Positions 42,791 to 51,828 of a DNA stretch of 64,000 nucleotides are shown piece after piece (the first letter of the stretch is position 1; the number at the start of each line of letters is the position of its first letter). The DNA is from Raineyella sp. LH-20. GTDB taxonomy: Bacteria; Actinomycetota; Actinomycetes; Propionibacteriales; Propionibacteriaceae. The stretch lies in the NCBI RefSeq assembly GCF_033110965.1, contig NZ_CP137003.1:1240001-1304000 (forward strand), read 5' to 3'. The translations under genes were made by a program, and so were the position numbers. The notes under the pieces were generated by a model that saw only the letters and a list, made by a program, of their open reading frames with translations, had not been told where the DNA came from and ran no database searches.

Positions 42791-42876
42791 GCCCGGAGGC
42801 GCCGATGAGCCCGGAGGCGCCGATGAGCCCGGAGGCGCCGATGAGCCCCGAAGCGCCGATGAGCCCGGGTCCCGGC
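42787..42876 (+). repeat. 18-bp in-frame tandem repeat carrying repeated start codons
   Basis: ATGAGCCCGGAGGCGCCG repeats from 42787 with ATG codons at 42787, 42805, 42823, 42841 and 42859. Each intact unit supplies GGAGG five bases before the next ATG, so the repeat is a ladder of ribosome binding sites and starts. The fourth unit reads CCCGAAG and lacks GGAGG. Confidence 0.9.
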
Positions 42877-43647
42877 AGGCCACCGATCCGCCGGCTGACC
42901 GGCACCGAGCCCGCCCTGGGTGACCTCGACCTGGTCCGGGCACTGGGGGAGGAACCGGGCGTACGGGCCAACATGGTCGAGTCGGTCGACGGTCACGCCA
43001 CCATCGCCGGCCGGGTCGGTGCCCTCACCGGTGCCGCCGACCAGGCGCTGCTGGCGGCGTTGCGGGGGTGGTGCGACGTCCTGCTGGTCGGCGCGGGTAC
43101 GGTCCGTGCCGAGGGCTACGGCCTGCTCGACCTGCCGGCCCCGGTCCGCGACTGGCGGCTCTCCCGCAGGCGTACGCCCCGGCCGCTGCTCGCGATCGTC
43201 TCCGGCAGCCTCGACCTCGACCCGGCCCTGCCGGCCTTCGCCGATGCCGCGGCGCAGGGGCCGGATGCGCTGCCCTGGGTGGTCACCGTGCCCGGGGCCG
43301 ATCCTGGGCGGCGGGCCCGGCTCGCCCCGTACGCCCACTTCCTGGAGGTCGAGCCCGGGCCGGACGGCCGCCCGTCGCTGCCCGGCGCGGTCGCCGCGCT
43401 GCGGGCGGCGGGCATGGTGCGGGTGCTCAGCGAGGGCGGCCCGGCGGTCCTCGGCAGCCTGATCGGTGCCGGGGTGGTCGACGAACTGTTCCTCACCGTC
43501 TCGCCGGTGCTGGTCGGCGGGGACGGGCCGCGGATCCTGCGGACCGACGGCTACGACGCCCCCGTCCCGCTGCAGCTGCTGGAGGTGCTTGGCGCCGGCG
43601 ACGAACTGTTCCTGCGCTACCGGGTGGGAACGGGACGGCGGATGTAG
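42787..43647 (+). CDS. RibD C-terminal / dihydrofolate reductase-like pyrimidine reductase family protein
   Basis: NADPH-dependent reductase domain of the RibD-C family, 286 residues from the first start. After four MSPEAP repeats come NMVESVDGHATIAGR, WCDVLLVGAGTVRAEGYG, the cofactor region MVRVLSEGGPAVLGSLI and VDELFLTVSPVLVGGDG. RibD's deaminase half is absent. No other riboflavin gene is nearby, so a riboflavin role is not assumed. Any of five ATGs (42787 to 42859) could start it. The first overlaps the LuxR stop by ATGA. Confidence 0.85.
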   Translation: MSPEAPMSPEAPMSPEAPMSPEAPMSPGPGRPPIRRLTGTEPALGDLDLVRALGEEPGVRANMVESVDGHATIAGRVGALTGAADQALLAALRGWCDVLLVGAGTVRAEGYGLLDLPAPVRDWRLSRRRTPRPLLAIVSGSLDLDPALPAFADAAAQGPDALPWVVTVPGADPGRRARLAPYAHFLEVEPGPDGRPSLPGAVAALRAAGMVRVLSEGGPAVLGSLIGAGVVDELFLTVSPVLVGGDGPRILRTDGYDAPVPLQLLEVLGAGDELFLRYRVGTGRRM

Positions 43648-43707
43648 CCACGACCTCCCGGGCCTCAGATGGGGCGTCGCCGGACGGGGTGTCGGGACGG
43701 GAGAGTG

Positions 43708-44703
43708 TCAGGTGGTCGGGTCAGCCGCCGCGTCGACCGGTGCTCCGGACCGGGCATAGCGTTGGGCCAACGCCGAGCAGGCCATCAGCTGGGCCTGGTG
43801 GAACACCATCAGAGGCAGGGCCACCAGACCGATCGGCTGGCCGGCGAAGAGCACCGCGGCCATCGGCAGACCGGTCGCCAGGGACTTCTTCGAGCCGCAG
43901 AACTGGATCGCGATCCGGTCTTCATGGCTGAAGCCGAGCCGGCCCGCCAGCCACCAGGTCAGCCCCAGCACCACGGCCAGCACCACCAGGCAGGTGGCGA
44001 CCAGGGCGAGCACCTGGAGCAGCGAGACCTGCGCCCACATGTGCTCGCGGCGCCCGGCGGAGAACGCGGAGTAGACGACGAGCACGATGATGCCCTGGTC
44101 CACCAGGCGCAGTGGCTTCTTGTGCTTCGTGACGTACGCCGCCGTCCAGCGCCGGGAGAGCTGGCCGAGCACGTACGGCACCAGGATCTGCAGGACGATG
44201 TCGAGGACCGCCTCGGGATGCACCGAGGCATGCCCGGTGGTGTTCATCAGCGCGATCACCAGCAGTGGGGTGAGGAACACCCCGATCAGATTGGACATCG
44301 AGGCGGAGACCACGGCGCCCGCGACGTTGCCGCGGGCGATCGAGGTGAAGGTCACCGACGACTGCACCGTGGACGGCAACAGGGTGGTGTAGAGCAGGCC
44401 GACGTAGAGCGCCGGGGTGAGCACCCCCAGCGGCACCAGGAAGCCGAGCGCCAGCCCGATCAGCGGAAACAGGACGTACGTGAAGCCGAGGATCACCACG
44501 TGCAGCCGCCAGTGCCTGAGGCCGTCCAGGGTGTCGCGCGGATGCATCCGGGCGCCGTACAGGAAGAACAGCAGGGCAATGCCGACGGTGACCGCGTTCG
44601 ACAGTGCCGTCGCGCCCGCGCCTCGGGCCGGCACCAGCGTGGCGACGATCGCCGAGGTGACGATGGCCAGCAGGAACGGGTCGAGGCGCAGGCGGGCGAA
44701 CAT
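43708..44703 (-). CDS. Bile acid:sodium symporter (BASS) family protein, YfeH-like
   Basis: Membrane transporter of 331 residues with nine to ten helices. Family landmarks are LFFLYGARMHPRDTLDGLRHW, PSTVQSSVTFTSIARGNVAGAV and FCGSKKSLATGLPMAAVLF with the conserved lysines. This belongs to the SBF-like/SLC10A7 branch. Bile acid transport is only the name-giving function. It stands alone and ends convergently with the RibD-like gene. Confidence 0.85.
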   Translation of the reverse strand: MFARLRLDPFLLAIVTSAIVATLVPARGAGATALSNAVTVGIALLFFLYGARMHPRDTLDGLRHWRLHVVILGFTYVLFPLIGLALGFLVPLGVLTPALYVGLLYTTLLPSTVQSSVTFTSIARGNVAGAVVSASMSNLIGVFLTPLLVIALMNTTGHASVHPEAVLDIVLQILVPYVLGQLSRRWTAAYVTKHKKPLRLVDQGIIVLVVYSAFSAGRREHMWAQVSLLQVLALVATCLVVLAVVLGLTWWLAGRLGFSHEDRIAIQFCGSKKSLATGLPMAAVLFAGQPIGLVALPLMVFHQAQLMACSALAQRYARSGAPVDAAADPTT

Positions 44704-44763
44704 GTCTGGCAGGTTACCCGGGCGGTGCCGCCGGCCCGCGGAAAGGGCCGGTCGGTCAGCCGG

Positions 44764-45126
44764 TCAGTCCCGGGCGCGGGCGGTGAGCAGTGCGGCCAGC
44801 GCGACGGCGTCCTGGTGGTCGAGCCCGTCGACGAACTCGCGGAGGGCGTCGCGGCGCTGCACGGAGGTGCCGACCAGGGCGGCCCGCATCTCCTCGGCGA
44901 TCAGCGTCGCGCGCGACTCGGCGGGTCGGTAGTACCAGGCGCGCCCGTCGAGGTCACGGGTCACCCGGTCCTTCTTCGCCAATCGGTCGAGTACGGTCAT
45001 CACGGTGGTGTAAGCGAGGTCCCGATCGCGAGTCAGCTCGGCAAGTACCTCCCTGACCGACATCGCGTGGTCGGAACGCCACAACACCTCCATGACCTGG
45101 AGTTCGAGGTCACCAAGGTTCGGCAT
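44764..45126 (-). CDS. BlaI/MecI/CopY family repressor
   Basis: A 120-residue winged-helix repressor. LGDLELQVMEVLWRSDHAMSVREVL and AYTTVMTVLDRLAKKDRVTRDLDGRAWYYRP are the family hallmark. In this family, proteolysis by a BlaR/MecR-type partner or copper relieves repression. No such protease gene and no CopY-type cysteine motif is present, so the inducer is unknown. It is divergent from cydABDC with 154 bp between starts. Confidence 0.87.
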   Translation of the reverse strand: MPNLGDLELQVMEVLWRSDHAMSVREVLAELTRDRDLAYTTVMTVLDRLAKKDRVTRDLDGRAWYYRPAESRATLIAEEMRAALVGTSVQRRDALREFVDGLDHQDAVALAALLTARARD

Positions 45127-45153
45127 GCTGCCATCCTAGAGCAACGAGGGCCT

Positions 45154-45161
45154 TAGTACTA
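45154..45161. promoter_or_regulatory. Candidate BlaI half-site palindrome between blaI and cydA
   Basis: TAGTACTA is a perfect 8-bp palindrome inside TTAGTACTACAG. The TACTACA portion resembles mycobacterial BlaI sites. It lies 28 bp from the blaI start. Confidence 0.45.
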
Positions 45162-45280
45162 CAGCCCGCGTAGCAAAAATGGAACGGCTCGCACAGGTCA
45201 CGCTTTGCAACGACACAGCGTCGTATGTGACGTGGGCCTCGACAGAGGCGGTCAAGGGGGCGTGCCGTTACATTCGCCTC

Positions 45281-46777
45281 ATGGATCCGGTCTTGCTGGC
45301 CCGGTGGCAATTCGGCATTACCACCGTGTACCACTTTCTCTTCGTCCCCCTCACCATTTCGCTGTCACTCCTCGTAGCGGTGATGCAGACCATGCATCAC
45401 CGCACCGGCAAGGAGTCCTACCGTCGCCTGACCGACTTCTTCGGGAAGCTCTTCCTGATCAACTTCGCGATGGGCGTCGTCACCGGCATCGTGCAGGAGT
45501 TCCAGTTCGGCATGAACTGGTCCGAGTACTCCCGCATGGTCGGCGACATCTTCGGAGCCCCGCTCGCCTTCGAGGCGCTGGTGGCCTTCTTCCTCGAGTC
45601 GACCTTCCTGGGCATCTGGATCTTCGGCCGTGACCGGCTGCCCAAGGGCGTCCACCTGGCGTCCATCTGGCTCGCCGGCATCGGCACCATGCTGAGCGCC
45701 CTGTTCATCCTGGTCGCCAACTCCTTCATGCAGCACCCGGTCGGCTTCACCTACAACCCGACCACCGGTCGGGCGGAGATGACCGACTTCCTGGCGGTGC
45801 TCACCAACCCGGTGGCGCTCACCACCATCGCGCACACCCTGACCGCCGCGTTCATGACCGGCGCCGCCTTCATCCTCGGCGTGGCCGGCTGGCATCTGCT
45901 GCGGATCGCCCGGGCCAACAGGGCGGCGACCATCACCGAACTGAGCGGTGACGCGGCCGACGACGCCGAGGGCTACAGCTGGGCGACCAAGTTCGGCGCC
46001 TGGGTCCTGATCATCGCCGGCGCTCTGGTCGCGATCTCCGGTGACGTGCAGGGCAAGGTGATGACCGACGTGCAGCCGATGAAGATGGCTGCCGCCGAGG
46101 CGATCTGGGAGACCGAGACGCCTGCCTCGTTCTCGCTGTTCACCATCGGCACCCTCGACGGCTCCCGAGAGGTCTTCTCCATCAAGGTGCCCGGCGTGAC
46201 CTCCTTCCTGGCCACCGGCTCCTTCAACGGCACGGTGCAGGGCATCAATCCGCTGCGTGAGCAGTACGACGCCCAGTACACCCAGATGATCCGCGAGCGC
46301 TACGGCGACGAGGTCGCCAACTCGATGACCTACACCCCGTCGGTCCCGGTCAGCTACTGGTCCTTCCGACTGATGATCGGTCTGGGCATGCTCGCGATCG
46401 CCGTGGGCATCATCGCCCTCGTCCTGGTGCGCGGCGGCAAGCTGCCTCCGGTGCGCGCCGGCTGGTTCTGGACCCTGATGATGGTGGCGGCCCCGCTGCT
46501 GCCGCTGATCGCCAACTCGTTCGGCTGGATCTTCACCGAGATGGGTCGCCAGCCCTGGATCGTCTTCGGTCTGATGCCGACCGCCCCCGCCGTCTCCATC
46601 GGTGTGCCGGCCGTCCAGGTCCTGATCACGATGATCGGCTTCACTCTGATCTACGGCGTCCTCGCTGTGATCGAGGTCCGGCTGATGCTACGCGCCATCC
46701 GCAAGGGTCTCGCGCCGGTCCCATCCGTCCAACCGGCCGGCGCCGAGAGCGACGCGCCGCTGTCGTTCGCGTACTGA
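45281..46777 (+). CDS. cydA: Cytochrome bd quinol oxidase subunit I
   Basis: Heme-bearing subunit of the high-affinity, non-proton-pumping oxidase. It has 498 residues and about nine helices. The N-terminal RWQFGITTVYHFLFVPLTI includes His18, the heme b595 ligand position, and VQEFQFGMNWSEYSRMVGDIFGAPL is strongly conserved. GRQPWIVFGLMPT ends helix 8. The Q-loop is of the short actinobacterial/Bacillus type. The start at 45281 is chosen by homology; the frame continues 34 codons upstream. Confidence 0.95.
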   Translation: MDPVLLARWQFGITTVYHFLFVPLTISLSLLVAVMQTMHHRTGKESYRRLTDFFGKLFLINFAMGVVTGIVQEFQFGMNWSEYSRMVGDIFGAPLAFEALVAFFLESTFLGIWIFGRDRLPKGVHLASIWLAGIGTMLSALFILVANSFMQHPVGFTYNPTTGRAEMTDFLAVLTNPVALTTIAHTLTAAFMTGAAFILGVAGWHLLRIARANRAATITELSGDAADDAEGYSWATKFGAWVLIIAGALVAISGDVQGKVMTDVQPMKMAAAEAIWETETPASFSLFTIGTLDGSREVFSIKVPGVTSFLATGSFNGTVQGINPLREQYDAQYTQMIRERYGDEVANSMTYTPSVPVSYWSFRLMIGLGMLAIAVGIIALVLVRGGKLPPVRAGWFWTLMMVAAPLLPLIANSFGWIFTEMGRQPWIVFGLMPTAPAVSIGVPAVQVLITMIGFTLIYGVLAVIEVRLMLRAIRKGLAPVPSVQPAGAESDAPLSFAY

Positions 46778-46790
46778 GGGGATGCCCACC

Positions 46791-47876
46791 ATGGAAACCG
46801 CACTTCCGATCGTCTGGTTCCTGCTGATCGCCGTCCTGTGGACCGGCTTCTTCGTCCTGGAAGGTTTCGACTTCGGGGTCGGCATGCTGATGCCGTTCCT
46901 CGCCAAGGACGACCGCGAGCGGCGCGTGCTGCTCAACACCATCGGCCCGGTCTGGGACGGTAACGAGGTCTGGCTGCTCACCGCCGGCGGTGCGACCTTC
47001 GCCGCCTTCCCGGAGTGGTACGCCAGCCTCTTCTCCGGCCTCTACCTGCCGCTGTTCCTCGTCCTGCTCGCGCTGATCCTGCGCGGGGTCTCCTTCGAGT
47101 ACCGCCACCAGCGCGGTGAGGTCTCCTGGAAGCGCGGCTGGGACGCCTGCATCATCGGCTCGGCGTACGTCGCCTCGCTCGTCTTCGGCGTCGCCTTCGC
47201 CAACTTCGTCCGCGGCCTGCCGATCGACGCCACCCGTACGATCCACCAGACCGTCGGCAGCTTCTTCGGTCTGTTCACCCCGTTCGCCCTGCTCGGTGGG
47301 ATCACCTTCGTGGCCCTGTTCCTCACCCACGGTGCCGCCTTCGTCGCTCTCAAGACCTCCGGCGAGCTCCGTGACCGGGCCAGGACGATCGGTTCACGCA
47401 CCGGCATCGTGACCATCGTCGCGATGGCCGCTCTGGTGGTCTGGATGAACCTCGGCTTCTCCGGGGCCGCTCGCGGCGTGGAGGGGGCTGCTCCGGCACT
47501 GTCGCTGTGGCCGGCCGCTCTGCTGGCCGTGCTCGGTACGGTGGTGCTGTGGCTGATGAACACCCGTGGTCGGGAAGGCTGGGCCTTCATCGGTGGCGGC
47601 GTCGCGGTCCTCGCCCTGATGGTGAACGTCTTCGCGGCGATGTTCCCGTACGCGATCCCGTCCACCCTCGACCCGGCGAACGGGCTGACCGTCTTCCAGG
47701 CGGCCTCCAGCCCGTACACGCTGACGATCATGACGATCGCCGCGTGCGTGATGACGCCGATCGTGCTGGCCTACCAGGCCTGGACCTACTGGGTGTTCCG
47801 CAAGCGCCTGTCGGTCAAGGACATCCCGGCCGACGAGTCGGTCGTCGCCGCGATCCCCGGTCCCGTCGCTGGCTGA
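46791..47876 (+). CDS. cydB: Cytochrome bd quinol oxidase subunit II
   Basis: Second membrane subunit, 361 residues from ATG 46791. LEGFDFGVGMLMPFLAKDD and GPVWDGNEVWLLTAGGATFAAFP are diagnostic. GAGGGG at 46776-46781 favours 46791 over the in-frame ATG at 46782, which would have no spacing. Its TGA overlaps the cydD start (TGATG). With CydA it forms the oxidase that supports growth at low oxygen or with respiratory inhibitors. Confidence 0.95.
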   Translation: METALPIVWFLLIAVLWTGFFVLEGFDFGVGMLMPFLAKDDRERRVLLNTIGPVWDGNEVWLLTAGGATFAAFPEWYASLFSGLYLPLFLVLLALILRGVSFEYRHQRGEVSWKRGWDACIIGSAYVASLVFGVAFANFVRGLPIDATRTIHQTVGSFFGLFTPFALLGGITFVALFLTHGAAFVALKTSGELRDRARTIGSRTGIVTIVAMAALVVWMNLGFSGAARGVEGAAPALSLWPAALLAVLGTVVLWLMNTRGREGWAFIGGGVAVLALMVNVFAAMFPYAIPSTLDPANGLTVFQAASSPYTLTIMTIAACVMTPIVLAYQAWTYWVFRKRLSVKDIPADESVVAAIPGPVAG

Positions 47877-49537
47877 TGCCGGGACCTGTTCACCGCAACC
47901 TGCTGGCGAGGGCCCGGGCGACGAGGATCTACCTCGTCGCCGGGGTCCTCGTCGGCACGTTGACCGCGTTCCTCGTCGTCGCCCAGGCCTGGCTGCTGTC
48001 GCACCAGATCGCCGGGGTGTTCGACACCGGTCGCCTCGACGGCCTGGGCCGGACCGTCGGGCTGCTTGCCCTGGTCCTGCTCGGCCGCGCGGCACTGCGC
48101 GGGATCAACCCGTGGCTGGGCCAGCGCGCCGCCGCCCTGGTCAAGGGTCAGCTCCGCCACGAGGTGGTGGAGGCCCGGCTGGGCCGGCCGCTCGATCCGC
48201 GTACGGACACCGGCGGCCTGGTCGACCTGGTCACCCACGGGCTCGACGCGCTCGACGGCTACTACGCCAAGTACCTCCCGCAGCTCCTGTTGGCGGTCAC
48301 CGTGCCGCTGGTGGTCGGGGTGGCGATCCTCAGCTCCGACCTCTGGTCCGCCCTGGTCCTGGTGCTCACCGTGCCGCTGATCCCGTTCTTCATGGCGCTG
48401 ATCGGCTGGGCCACGGAACGCCGGATGGCCCGTCGCTGGGACGTCCAGGCCCGCCTCGCCCACCACTTCGCCGACCTGGTCGCCGGTCTGCCGACCCTCC
48501 AGGTGTTCGGCCGGGCCCGTGCCCAGGCGATCGGACTGCAGCGGATCGAGGCCCGCAACCGGGCCGAGACGATGGGCACGCTGCGGATCTCCTTCCTCTC
48601 CTCGATGACCCTGGAACTGCTGTCGACGCTGTCGGTGGCGATCATCGCCGTGTCGATCGGCATCCGGACCGTCAACGGCGAGATGGACCTTGCCGCCGGC
48701 CTGTTCCTGCTCGTCCTCGCCCCCGAGGTCTATCTGCCGCTGCGCGAGGTCGGCGTCCACTACCACGACTCCGCCGAGGGCGTCGCGGCCGCCGACCGGG
48801 CCTTCGCCGAGATCGACGCCCCCCGGATCGGGGCCGGCCCGTCCCAGACCCCGGGATCGGAGACCCCGATGGTCGATCCCACCGCGCCGACGGTGCAGAT
48901 CCGGGACCTGCAGGTCACCTACCCCGGTGCCGGGACCCCCGCGTTGCGCAGCCTCGACCTCGACCTGGCGCCCGGTGAATTCGTCGCCGTCGTCGGCCCC
49001 AGCGGTGGGGGGAAGTCCACCCTGCTGGCGACCCTGATGGGCTTCGTCCGCCCCTCCGCCGGCGAGGTGCTGCTCGGCGGGGTGCCGATCGACCGGGTCG
49101 ACCTGGCGGCCTGGCGTCGCCGCGTCGCCTGGGTCGGTCAGACTCCCGGACTGCCGGAACGTACGGTCGGCGCGAACGTCGCCCTCGGGGCGCCGGACGC
49201 CCCGGTGGGGGCGATCCGGGCTGCGCTGGACCGGGCCGGTGCCGCCGAACTGACCCTCGACCACGAAGTCGGCGACGAGTCGGAGGGGCTCTCGGACGGT
49301 GAACGGCGACGGGTCGGGCTGGCCCGGGCCCTGCTGCGGCTGAGCCACGGTGGCGGTCACCTGCTGATCCTCGACGAGCCGACCGCCGGTCTCGACCCGG
49401 ACACCGAACGGCGGGTGCTGGCCGCCCTGCGCGACGCCGACCCCAGCACGAGCGCCCTGGTGGTCACCCACCGGCCGGCCGTGGTGGCCGCCTGTGATCG
49501 CGTGGTCACCGTCGGTGCGATGGAGGTGGCGGCATGA
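47876..49537 (+). CDS. cydD: ABC exporter CydD, cytochrome bd assembly
   Basis: Half of the CydDC thiol (cysteine/glutathione) and heme-linked exporter needed to assemble cytochrome bd. The 553-residue protein has six helices and an ATPase domain with Walker A VGPSGGGKST, a signature reading EGLSDGERRRVGLARAL (LSDGE instead of LSGGQ), and Walker B HLLILDEPT. The start overlaps cydB by one base, and its stop overlaps cydC (ATGA). Confidence 0.94.
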   Translation: MPGPVHRNLLARARATRIYLVAGVLVGTLTAFLVVAQAWLLSHQIAGVFDTGRLDGLGRTVGLLALVLLGRAALRGINPWLGQRAAALVKGQLRHEVVEARLGRPLDPRTDTGGLVDLVTHGLDALDGYYAKYLPQLLLAVTVPLVVGVAILSSDLWSALVLVLTVPLIPFFMALIGWATERRMARRWDVQARLAHHFADLVAGLPTLQVFGRARAQAIGLQRIEARNRAETMGTLRISFLSSMTLELLSTLSVAIIAVSIGIRTVNGEMDLAAGLFLLVLAPEVYLPLREVGVHYHDSAEGVAAADRAFAEIDAPRIGAGPSQTPGSETPMVDPTAPTVQIRDLQVTYPGAGTPALRSLDLDLAPGEFVAVVGPSGGGKSTLLATLMGFVRPSAGEVLLGGVPIDRVDLAAWRRRVAWVGQTPGLPERTVGANVALGAPDAPVGAIRAALDRAGAAELTLDHEVGDESEGLSDGERRRVGLARALLRLSHGGGHLLILDEPTAGLDPDTERRVLAALRDADPSTSALVVTHRPAVVAACDRVVTVGAMEVAA

Positions 49538-51228
49538 CCGCACGTACGTCCGACCGTTCCCGCGACGTCGCTGGAGGCTCCCCGGCCGGATCCCGGGCCC
49601 GCTCCGACGTCGCGGGGGCTTCCCCCGCCGGCCCCGTCGGCCTGCTGTCCGGCCTGGTGCGCACCCTGCCCGAGGGCCGTGGCCGGGTGCTCGCGTCGGT
49701 GGTCCTCGCCGCCTGTGCGTCCGGCGCAGCAGTGGGCCTGCTCGGCACCTCAGCCTGGTTGTTGTCCCGCGCGGCGCAGCACCCGCCGATCCTCTACCTG
49801 ATGGTCGCGATCACCGCCGTCCGCACCTTCGGCATCTCCCGCGGGGCGTTCCGCTACGCCGAACGCCTCCTCGGACACGACCTGGCGCTGCGGATGCAGA
49901 GCGCGCTGCGGCTGCGCGTGTACGACGTGCTCAGCCGGACCACGCTCCTCGGCCGGCGCCGCGGCGACCTGCTGATCCGGATCGTCGACGACGTCCGGGC
50001 CGTGATGGACGCGGTGGTCAGGGTCGTCGTGCCCGCGGCCGCCGCCGGCCTGGTCGCGGTGGCCACCACGGTGATCATCACCCTGTTCTCCGTGCCGGCG
50101 GGGATCCTGCTCGGCGCCAGCGCGGTGCTGGCCGGAGTCCTCATCCCGTGGCTGGCCGGCGCGGCCTCCCGGCGGGCGGACGCCTCGCTGGCGCCGTTGC
50201 GCGGCGAACTGGCCGACGCGGTGGCCGCGCTGCATCGTACGGCCCCCGATCTGGTGGCGTACGGAGTGCAGGACGCGGCACTCGCCCGGATCGACACCCT
50301 CAACGCCCGGCTCACCGCTGCCGAGGAGCGGGCGGCACGAGTCCGCGGACTGTCCGGTGCCTTGCAGGTGCCGGCCGCCGGGGTGGCAGTGCTCGGGTCG
50401 CTGATCGTCGGTGCCCCGGCTGCCGCGGGGGGCACCCTGCCGGTCGTCCAACTGGCCGTGCTGGTGCTCACCCCGCTCGCCCTGCACGAGGCCCTGGAAC
50501 CGCTGGCCGAGGCGGCCCAGACCTGGACTCGGGTGCGGTCCTCGCTGCGGCGGGTCGACGAGGTGCTCGCCACCCCGCCGACCGGGCGCGAGACCGGCCC
50601 CGAGCGACTGGTCGGCGGCCCGTCCCTCGACCTGCGCGGGCTGGCCGCCGGCTGGCCCGGCGCCGACCCGGTGGTGACCGGTCTCGACCTGCACGTCGGT
50701 GCCGGCGAGCGGGTCGCCCTGGTGGGCCGCAGCGGTCTGGGCAAGACCACGGTCGCCGCGACCGTGATGGGGCTGCTCCCGCCGCGGGCCGGTGAGGTCG
50801 AGGTGCACGGCACGGTGGGCTACCTGGCCCAGGACGCCCACGTCTTCGACACCTCCGTCGACGAGAACGTACGGATCGGCCGGCGGGACGCCACCCCGGA
50901 CGAGGTGGTCGACGCGCTGCACCTGGCGGGCCTCGACCTGGCCCCGGAACGGACGGTGGGCGAGCACGGCGGCCGGCTGTCCGGCGGAGAGGCCCGACGG
51001 CTCGCGGCCGCCCGGTTGTTCGTCGGGGACGCGAACGTGGTGATCCTGGACGAGCCGACCGAACACCTCGACGAGGAGACCGCGGCCGCCCTGGTCGCCG
51101 ATCTGTGGGCGGCCACCGCAGGCGCTGCGGTGCTGGTGATCACCCACGACCCGGCGGTCCGCGACGCCTGTGATCGGGTCGTCGACCTGTCCGCGTACGC
51201 CTCGGGGGCTGCGGTCCCGACGCGGTGA
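49534..51228 (+). CDS. cydC: ABC exporter CydC, cytochrome bd assembly
   Basis: Partner half-transporter of 564 residues. A Ser/Arg/Gly-rich N-terminal 30 residues precede six helices (SAWLLSRAAQHPPILYLMVAI is typical of CydC). The ATPase domain has Walker A VGRSGLGKTT, signature GGRLSGGEARRLAAARLF and Walker B NVVILDEPT. Unlike in CydD the signature is near canonical. It completes the cydABDC operon, all overlapping or closely spaced. Confidence 0.94.
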   Translation: MTARTSDRSRDVAGGSPAGSRARSDVAGASPAGPVGLLSGLVRTLPEGRGRVLASVVLAACASGAAVGLLGTSAWLLSRAAQHPPILYLMVAITAVRTFGISRGAFRYAERLLGHDLALRMQSALRLRVYDVLSRTTLLGRRRGDLLIRIVDDVRAVMDAVVRVVVPAAAAGLVAVATTVIITLFSVPAGILLGASAVLAGVLIPWLAGAASRRADASLAPLRGELADAVAALHRTAPDLVAYGVQDAALARIDTLNARLTAAEERAARVRGLSGALQVPAAGVAVLGSLIVGAPAAAGGTLPVVQLAVLVLTPLALHEALEPLAEAAQTWTRVRSSLRRVDEVLATPPTGRETGPERLVGGPSLDLRGLAAGWPGADPVVTGLDLHVGAGERVALVGRSGLGKTTVAATVMGLLPPRAGEVEVHGTVGYLAQDAHVFDTSVDENVRIGRRDATPDEVVDALHLAGLDLAPERTVGEHGGRLSGGEARRLAAARLFVGDANVVILDEPTEHLDEETAAALVADLWAATAGAAVLVITHDPAVRDACDRVVDLSAYASGAAVPTR

Positions 51229-51421
51229 TCGACGGGGCGGCGGCTGCGCAGGCAGCGGCCGTCCTGCCGGGGGGGAGAACCACGCCGGCCGACTGGTCCG
51301 TGCGGCGGGGACGTCGAGGTCCGTCCCCGCCGGGCGGCGCCGCGCCGGCCGGCGTGGGCCCATCCGCCGCCCGTGCCGGGTGGGCGCTTCCGGCACGGGT
51401 GGCGGACGGGCGTGGTAGCGC

Positions 51422-51440
51422 ATATCCCCGTGGGGGTATT
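51422..51440. promoter_or_regulatory. CsoR/CstR-type operator upstream of the CstR-like gene
   Basis: ATATCCCCGTGGGGGTATT has ATATCCCC and GGGGTAT arms around a short centre, the form bound by CsoR/CstR proteins. It ends 36 bp before the start codon. A close relative is at 57596. Confidence 0.75.
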
Positions 51441-51475
51441 ATTCGAGGCCAGAGCAGTACGAGAAGGAGGGCGCC

Positions 51476-51730
51476 ATGGAATTGCCCAGCGAGGACTTGC
51501 GCCCGGTCGTCAATCGGCTGAAGCGGGCCCGGGGCCAGCTCAACGGCATCATCGACATGCTGGAGGAGGGCCGCGACTGCGAGGAGGTCGTCACGCAGAT
51601 CGCCGCCGTGGCGAAGGCGCTGGATCGCGCCGGGTTCGCCGTCGTCGCCGCCGGGATGCGCCAGTGCGTGCTGGCCGATGAGGGCCTGGACACCTCCAAG
51701 ATGGAGAAGCTCTTCCTCTCCCTGGCCTGA
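51476..51730 (+). CDS. cstR: CstR-like persulfide-sensing repressor (CsoR/DUF156 family)
   Basis: An 84-residue four-helix repressor. It keeps Cys35 (GRDCEEVV) and Cys64 (MRQCVLAD) of the family, but the copper-binding histidine position (residue 60) is glycine. Two cysteines without the histidine is the pattern of CstR, which forms di- to tetrasulfide bridges with reactive sulfur, rather than of CsoR. AAGGAGG precedes the ATG. A matching operator lies upstream of the CoA-disulfide reductase-rhodanese genes 6 kb away, supporting a sulfide-stress role. Confidence 0.82.
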   Translation: MELPSEDLRPVVNRLKRARGQLNGIIDMLEEGRDCEEVVTQIAAVAKALDRAGFAVVAAGMRQCVLADEGLDTSKMEKLFLSLA

Positions 51731-51828
51731 CCCGCCTCCCGGCCGCCCCGCATCCTGCCGGCCTGGCTTTGTGTCGGCCTGGCTTTGTGTCGGCCTGCCT
51801 CGTGCCAAGCTCGGCCCCCTGGGCCGGC

